Assembly (NCBI GenBank): GCA_038224055.1
Contig: JBBRGO010000046.1
Span: 1-15,841, forward strand
Reading direction: 5' to 3'
Source of the DNA: JBDSSS01 sp038224055
GTDB lineage: Bacteria; Actinomycetota; Actinomycetes; Actinomycetales; Dermatophilaceae
DNA length: 15,841 nucleotides
Below, piece after piece: positions 13,840 to 15,841 of the stretch. Made by a program: the position numbers and the translations under genes. The notes beneath the pieces were generated by a model that did no database searches, had not been told where the DNA came from, and saw only the letters and a program-made list of their open reading frames with translations. Positions within the stretch are counted from its first letter, which is position 1; the number at the start of each line of letters is the position of its first letter.

Positions 13840-14813
13840 CCGACATCACCTTCGTCACCTCCCTCGACGAGCTGCCCCGGGTGCCCGACGGTGCCACCGT
13901 CGAGGACACTGTCTTCCGGGCAGGAGGCACCGACCTCCAGGAGCGGCTGCGCACGAGCAACGCCCAGCCGCGGATCATCGACCTCACCGGCCTGCCCGGC
14001 TTCGCCGACGTCTCCGACGTCCCCGAGGCGGAGGGCGGCGGCCTCGTCATCGGGGCGGGGGTCACGGTGGCCCGCCTCGCCCGTGAGCTGAGCGGCTCCT
14101 ACCCCGCGCTCGCGCTCACCTGCGCCGGGCTCGCGACCCCGCAGGTGCGAGCCGTGGCGACGATCGGTGGCAACCTGCTCCAGCACACGCGCTGCTGGTA
14201 CTACCGCCACCCCGAGACCAGCTGCCTGAAGGCCGGTGGCACGACCTGCCCGGCCCGGGACGGCCGCCACCTCTACGGCGTCGCCTTCGACACCTCCCCG
14301 TGCGTGCACCCGCACCCGTCGTCGCTCGCCATGGCCCTGCTGACCTACGACGCCACGGTGACCGTGTCGGGAGGCGCCCACCTCGGCGTCGAGGAGCTGC
14401 TCGGCGACGGATCGGACGGCACCCGGGACCACCGGCTCCCGGAGGGTGAGGTGCTCACCACGGTCGTCCTGCCACCGGCGCTCGCCGGCGAGCGAGCGGC
14501 CTACTTCCGGGCGATCAGCCGCTTCGAGGCGGAGTGGCCGCTCGTCGAGGCCGTCTGCCGGGTGCGCCGGGGCGAGGACGGACGGGTGCAGGAGTGCGGG
14601 CTCGCCATCGGTGGGGTGGCCCCGGTGCCGCTGCGCCTCCGCGCCGCCGAGGACATCCTGACCGGGTCGCTCCTCGACGAGACCACCATCGCGGCGGTGT
14701 CCGAGGCGGCGACTGCCGGCGCCGACCCGCTGCCCGAGACCGGCTACAAGGTGGACCTCATCGCGGCGACCGTCCGCGAGGTCCTCGAGCGTCTCGCCGC
14801 CGAGGGGGGCTGA
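13836..14813 (+). CDS. Molybdenum hydroxylase FAD subunit with a PaoB-like cysteine insert
   Basis: A 325-residue CoxM/XdhB/PaoB-type FAD-binding subunit, the partner of the fused subunit encoded just upstream with an ATGA overlap. FAD-binding signatures are FRAGGTDLQERLR near residues 27-39 and TIGGNLLQ near 110-117. Directly after the second comes a cysteine-rich insert, C120, C130, C138 and C156, in the context TRCWYYRHP...C...C...PCVHPHPSS. A similar insert holds a [4Fe-4S] cluster in PaoB (YagS) and in the 4-hydroxybenzoyl-CoA reductase beta subunit, so I infer an extra cluster here. This favours a periplasmic-aldehyde-oxidase-like (PaoABC) enzyme over xanthine or CO dehydrogenase. No maturation chaperone (PaoD/XdhC type) is in the window. 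The stop lies 14 bases from that of the convergent GntR gene. Confidence 0.85.
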   Translation: MTDITFVTSLDELPRVPDGATVEDTVFRAGGTDLQERLRTSNAQPRIIDLTGLPGFADVSDVPEAEGGGLVIGAGVTVARLARELSGSYPALALTCAGLATPQVRAVATIGGNLLQHTRCWYYRHPETSCLKAGGTTCPARDGRHLYGVAFDTSPCVHPHPSSLAMALLTYDATVTVSGGAHLGVEELLGDGSDGTRDHRLPEGEVLTTVVLPPALAGERAAYFRAISRFEAEWPLVEAVCRVRRGEDGRVQECGLAIGGVAPVPLRLRAAEDILTGSLLDETTIAAVSEAATAGADPLPETGYKVDLIAATVREVLERLAAEGG

Positions 14814-14827
14814 CGGGGGAGGACGGC

Positions 14828-15556
14828 TCAGTCCGACGAGGCGGCGAGCTGCTCGGTCATCGCCGCCTGCGCCTCGGCCACGATCAGGGCCATGCCGGCC
14901 TCTGCCGCGACCGCGTCCCGCGAGGCGACCGCCTCCGCGACCTCGCGGTGCCAGTCGATGGCCTGCGGGTTCGGCCGCGACGGCATGAGGCGGTGGTGGG
15001 TGCGTCCGGCCAGGACCTCCTCGACGAGGTCACCGAAGCGGGCCAGCATCGGGTTGCCCGACGCGCGCAGCAGCGTGTGGTGGAAGGCGGCGTCGTGGCG
15101 CAGGTAGGCCTCGAGATCACCGCGCCGACCCGTCGAGGACATGCCGGCCGCCGCCGAGGCCAGGGCGTCCTGCTGGGCCTCGGACGCGCGACCCGCCGCG
15201 AGCCGCGCCGCGACGGGCTCGATCCCGCTGCGCAGCTCGCTCAGCCACTGGAGCTCTGCCTCGCGCCCGGGTCCGTCGAGGCGCCACCTCACGATGAGCG
15301 GGCTGAGGGCATCCCACTCGGCCTCCGGGCGCACCGTGATCCCGACACGGCGCCGGCTCGCCACGACCCCCATCGACTCGAGGACCTTGACCGCCTCGCG
15401 GGCGATCGACCGGGAGACGGCATACCGCTGCTCCACCTGCTCGGTCGACAGGACGGATCCCGGGGTGAGGCGTCCGCCGACGAGGTCGGCCCCGAGCTGG
15501 TCGAGCAGATCTGCGTGCTTGCCGGCTCCGCTGGGGGCCGCTCCGGCAGCGCTCAT
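14828..15556 (-). CDS. GntR-family (FadR/FCD type) transcriptional regulator
   Basis: A 242-residue DNA-binding regulator. Residues about 13-75 form the GntR winged helix (LLDQLGADLVGGRLTPGSVL, then VSRSIAREAVKVLESMGVV and the wing RRRVGITV). Residues about 100-230 form an all-helical FCD effector domain, with D155, H159 and H203 placed like its metal/ligand residues. It diverges from a gluconate permease gene across 166 bp, so it is probably a gluconate-type sugar-acid repressor (GntR/LldR/DgoR-like) acting on that gene and itself. The start is the ATG at 15556 after a weak GAGAG; a TTG at 15598 would add 14 residues but would run into the AT-rich operator-like region. It may also affect the convergent hydroxylase genes, but nothing shows this. 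Confidence 0.85.
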   Translation of the reverse strand: MSAAGAAPSGAGKHADLLDQLGADLVGGRLTPGSVLSTEQVEQRYAVSRSIAREAVKVLESMGVVASRRRVGITVRPEAEWDALSPLIVRWRLDGPGREAELQWLSELRSGIEPVAARLAAGRASEAQQDALASAAAGMSSTGRRGDLEAYLRHDAAFHHTLLRASGNPMLARFGDLVEEVLAGRTHHRLMPSRPNPQAIDWHREVAEAVASRDAVAAEAGMALIVAEAQAAMTEQLAASSD

Positions 15557-15594
15557 CGCTCTCACAGGCCCATCCTGCCCCACCGCGGCCACGA

Positions 15595-15644
15595 GCAATA
15601 GACAGTCGATACCGATTGCCTCTTTACAATCGTATGCTTATTGC
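15595..15644. promoter_or_regulatory. Operator/promoter region with nested inverted repeats between gntR and gntP
   Basis: This is the most AT-rich patch in the window. An inner inverted repeat, CGATTG (15613-15618) and CAATCG (15627-15632), extends outward to ATAC/GTAT with a single-base bulge. An outer pair, GCAATA (15595-15600) and TATTGC (15639-15644), surrounds it. Plus-strand -10-like hexamers TACAAT (15625-15630) and TATGCT (15633-15638) lie within the symmetry, so a bound regulator would block the gntP promoter. It is the natural site for the adjacent GntR regulator. No good -35 is seen. Confidence 0.55.
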
Positions 15645-15722
15645 GTCACCATGGTCGACACCAGCCGCTCACCCCCGGGCGGCACCCCCACGGTTCACCT
15701 CACCACCTGACAAGGGAGTCAC

Positions 15723-15841
15723 ATGTTCGCCGCTGCCGTCGAACCCGCCTACGGGACGGTGCCGCTGTTGCTCATCGCAGCAGCCGCCGTGCTCGTCCTG
15801 CTCGTCCTGATCATCGCCCTCAAGCTCCACGCGTTCGTCGC
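15723..15841 (+). CDS. gntP: GntP-family gluconate:H+ symporter (partial, N-terminus only)
   Basis: Only the first 39 codons are in the window. After a short polar start, residues about 12-33 form a strongly hydrophobic first membrane helix (VPLLLIAAAAVLVLLVLIIA), followed by LKLHAFV. That pattern matches the N-terminus of GntP-type gluconate permeases, which import gluconate or related sugar acids with protons. The ATG at 15723 has AAGGGAG four bases upstream. The divergent GntR regulator next door supports the assignment. The gene runs off the right edge, so length and completeness are unknown; another ion/sugar-acid transporter family remains possible. Confidence 0.6.
   Translation, partial: MFAAAVEPAYGTVPLLLIAAAAVLVLLVLIIALKLHAFV

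Noticed and set aside
15651..15710. 19-codon open frame (ATG to TGA) just ahead of gntP, a possible leader peptide
   Set aside because: It has no ribosome-binding site and no run of regulatory codons; a short open frame here is expected by chance. It would gain interest only if the transcript starts just before 15651.

Overview
The window is very GC-rich, with almost every third codon position G or C, frequent GTG starts and 4-bp ATGA/GTGA gene overlaps. Gene families and order point to a pigmented actinobacterium, most likely in the Micrococcales (Intrasporangiaceae/Dermatophilaceae-like). That placement is an inference from gene content and base composition, not from a marker gene.

Left edge (1-2197): a minus-strand AI-2E-family membrane permease, cut by the window, and a minus-strand extended SDR (NAD-dependent epimerase/dehydratase) with a hairpin just past its stop. 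A 192-bp divergent region separates the SDR from the carotenoid genes. It holds a 15-bp palindrome touching the SDR start and a compact G-quadruplex-like tract.

Centre (2390-10375): a carotenoid locus of two convergent operons. The plus-strand operon is crtYc-crtYd (heterodimeric lycopene cyclase), a crtT-like SAM methyltransferase and crtU (carotene desaturase/methyltransferase, which makes aromatic rings). The minus-strand operon is crtE (GGPP synthase), crtI (phytoene desaturase), crtB (phytoene synthase) and a Rieske non-heme iron oxygenase. The operons meet at a 10-bp-stem hairpin. The core enzymes predict FPP > GGPP > phytoene > lycopene > beta-carotene > isorenieratene. The layout matches the Streptomyces crtEIBV / crtYTU locus, but the cyclase is the two-subunit actinobacterial type and the crtV position holds a protein with complete Rieske and mononuclear-iron motifs. 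The oxygenase and the methyltransferase have no step in plain isorenieratene synthesis. Together they suggest an oxygenated and perhaps methylated aromatic carotenoid.

Right part (10543-15841): a DUF2505-like protein with a Gly-X-Y repeat insert, diverging from crtE. It is followed by a two-gene molybdenum hydroxylase of the xanthine dehydrogenase/aldehyde oxidase family, in which the 2x[2Fe-2S] and molybdopterin subunits are fused. Its FAD subunit carries a cysteine-rich insert like that of PaoB/YagS. Convergent to it is a GntR/FadR-type (FCD) regulator, which diverges from the start of a GntP-type gluconate permease cut by the window edge. The regulator-permease gap is the most AT-rich part of the window and contains nested inverted repeats.

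Across the window the octamer CGGCATAC/GTATGCCG occurs eight times, far more than base composition predicts, while the related hexamer GTACGC is nearly absent. This pattern is not explained by any gene. No RNA genes, CRISPR arrays, insertion sequences or origins were seen, and no stretch over 300 bp lacks a gene.
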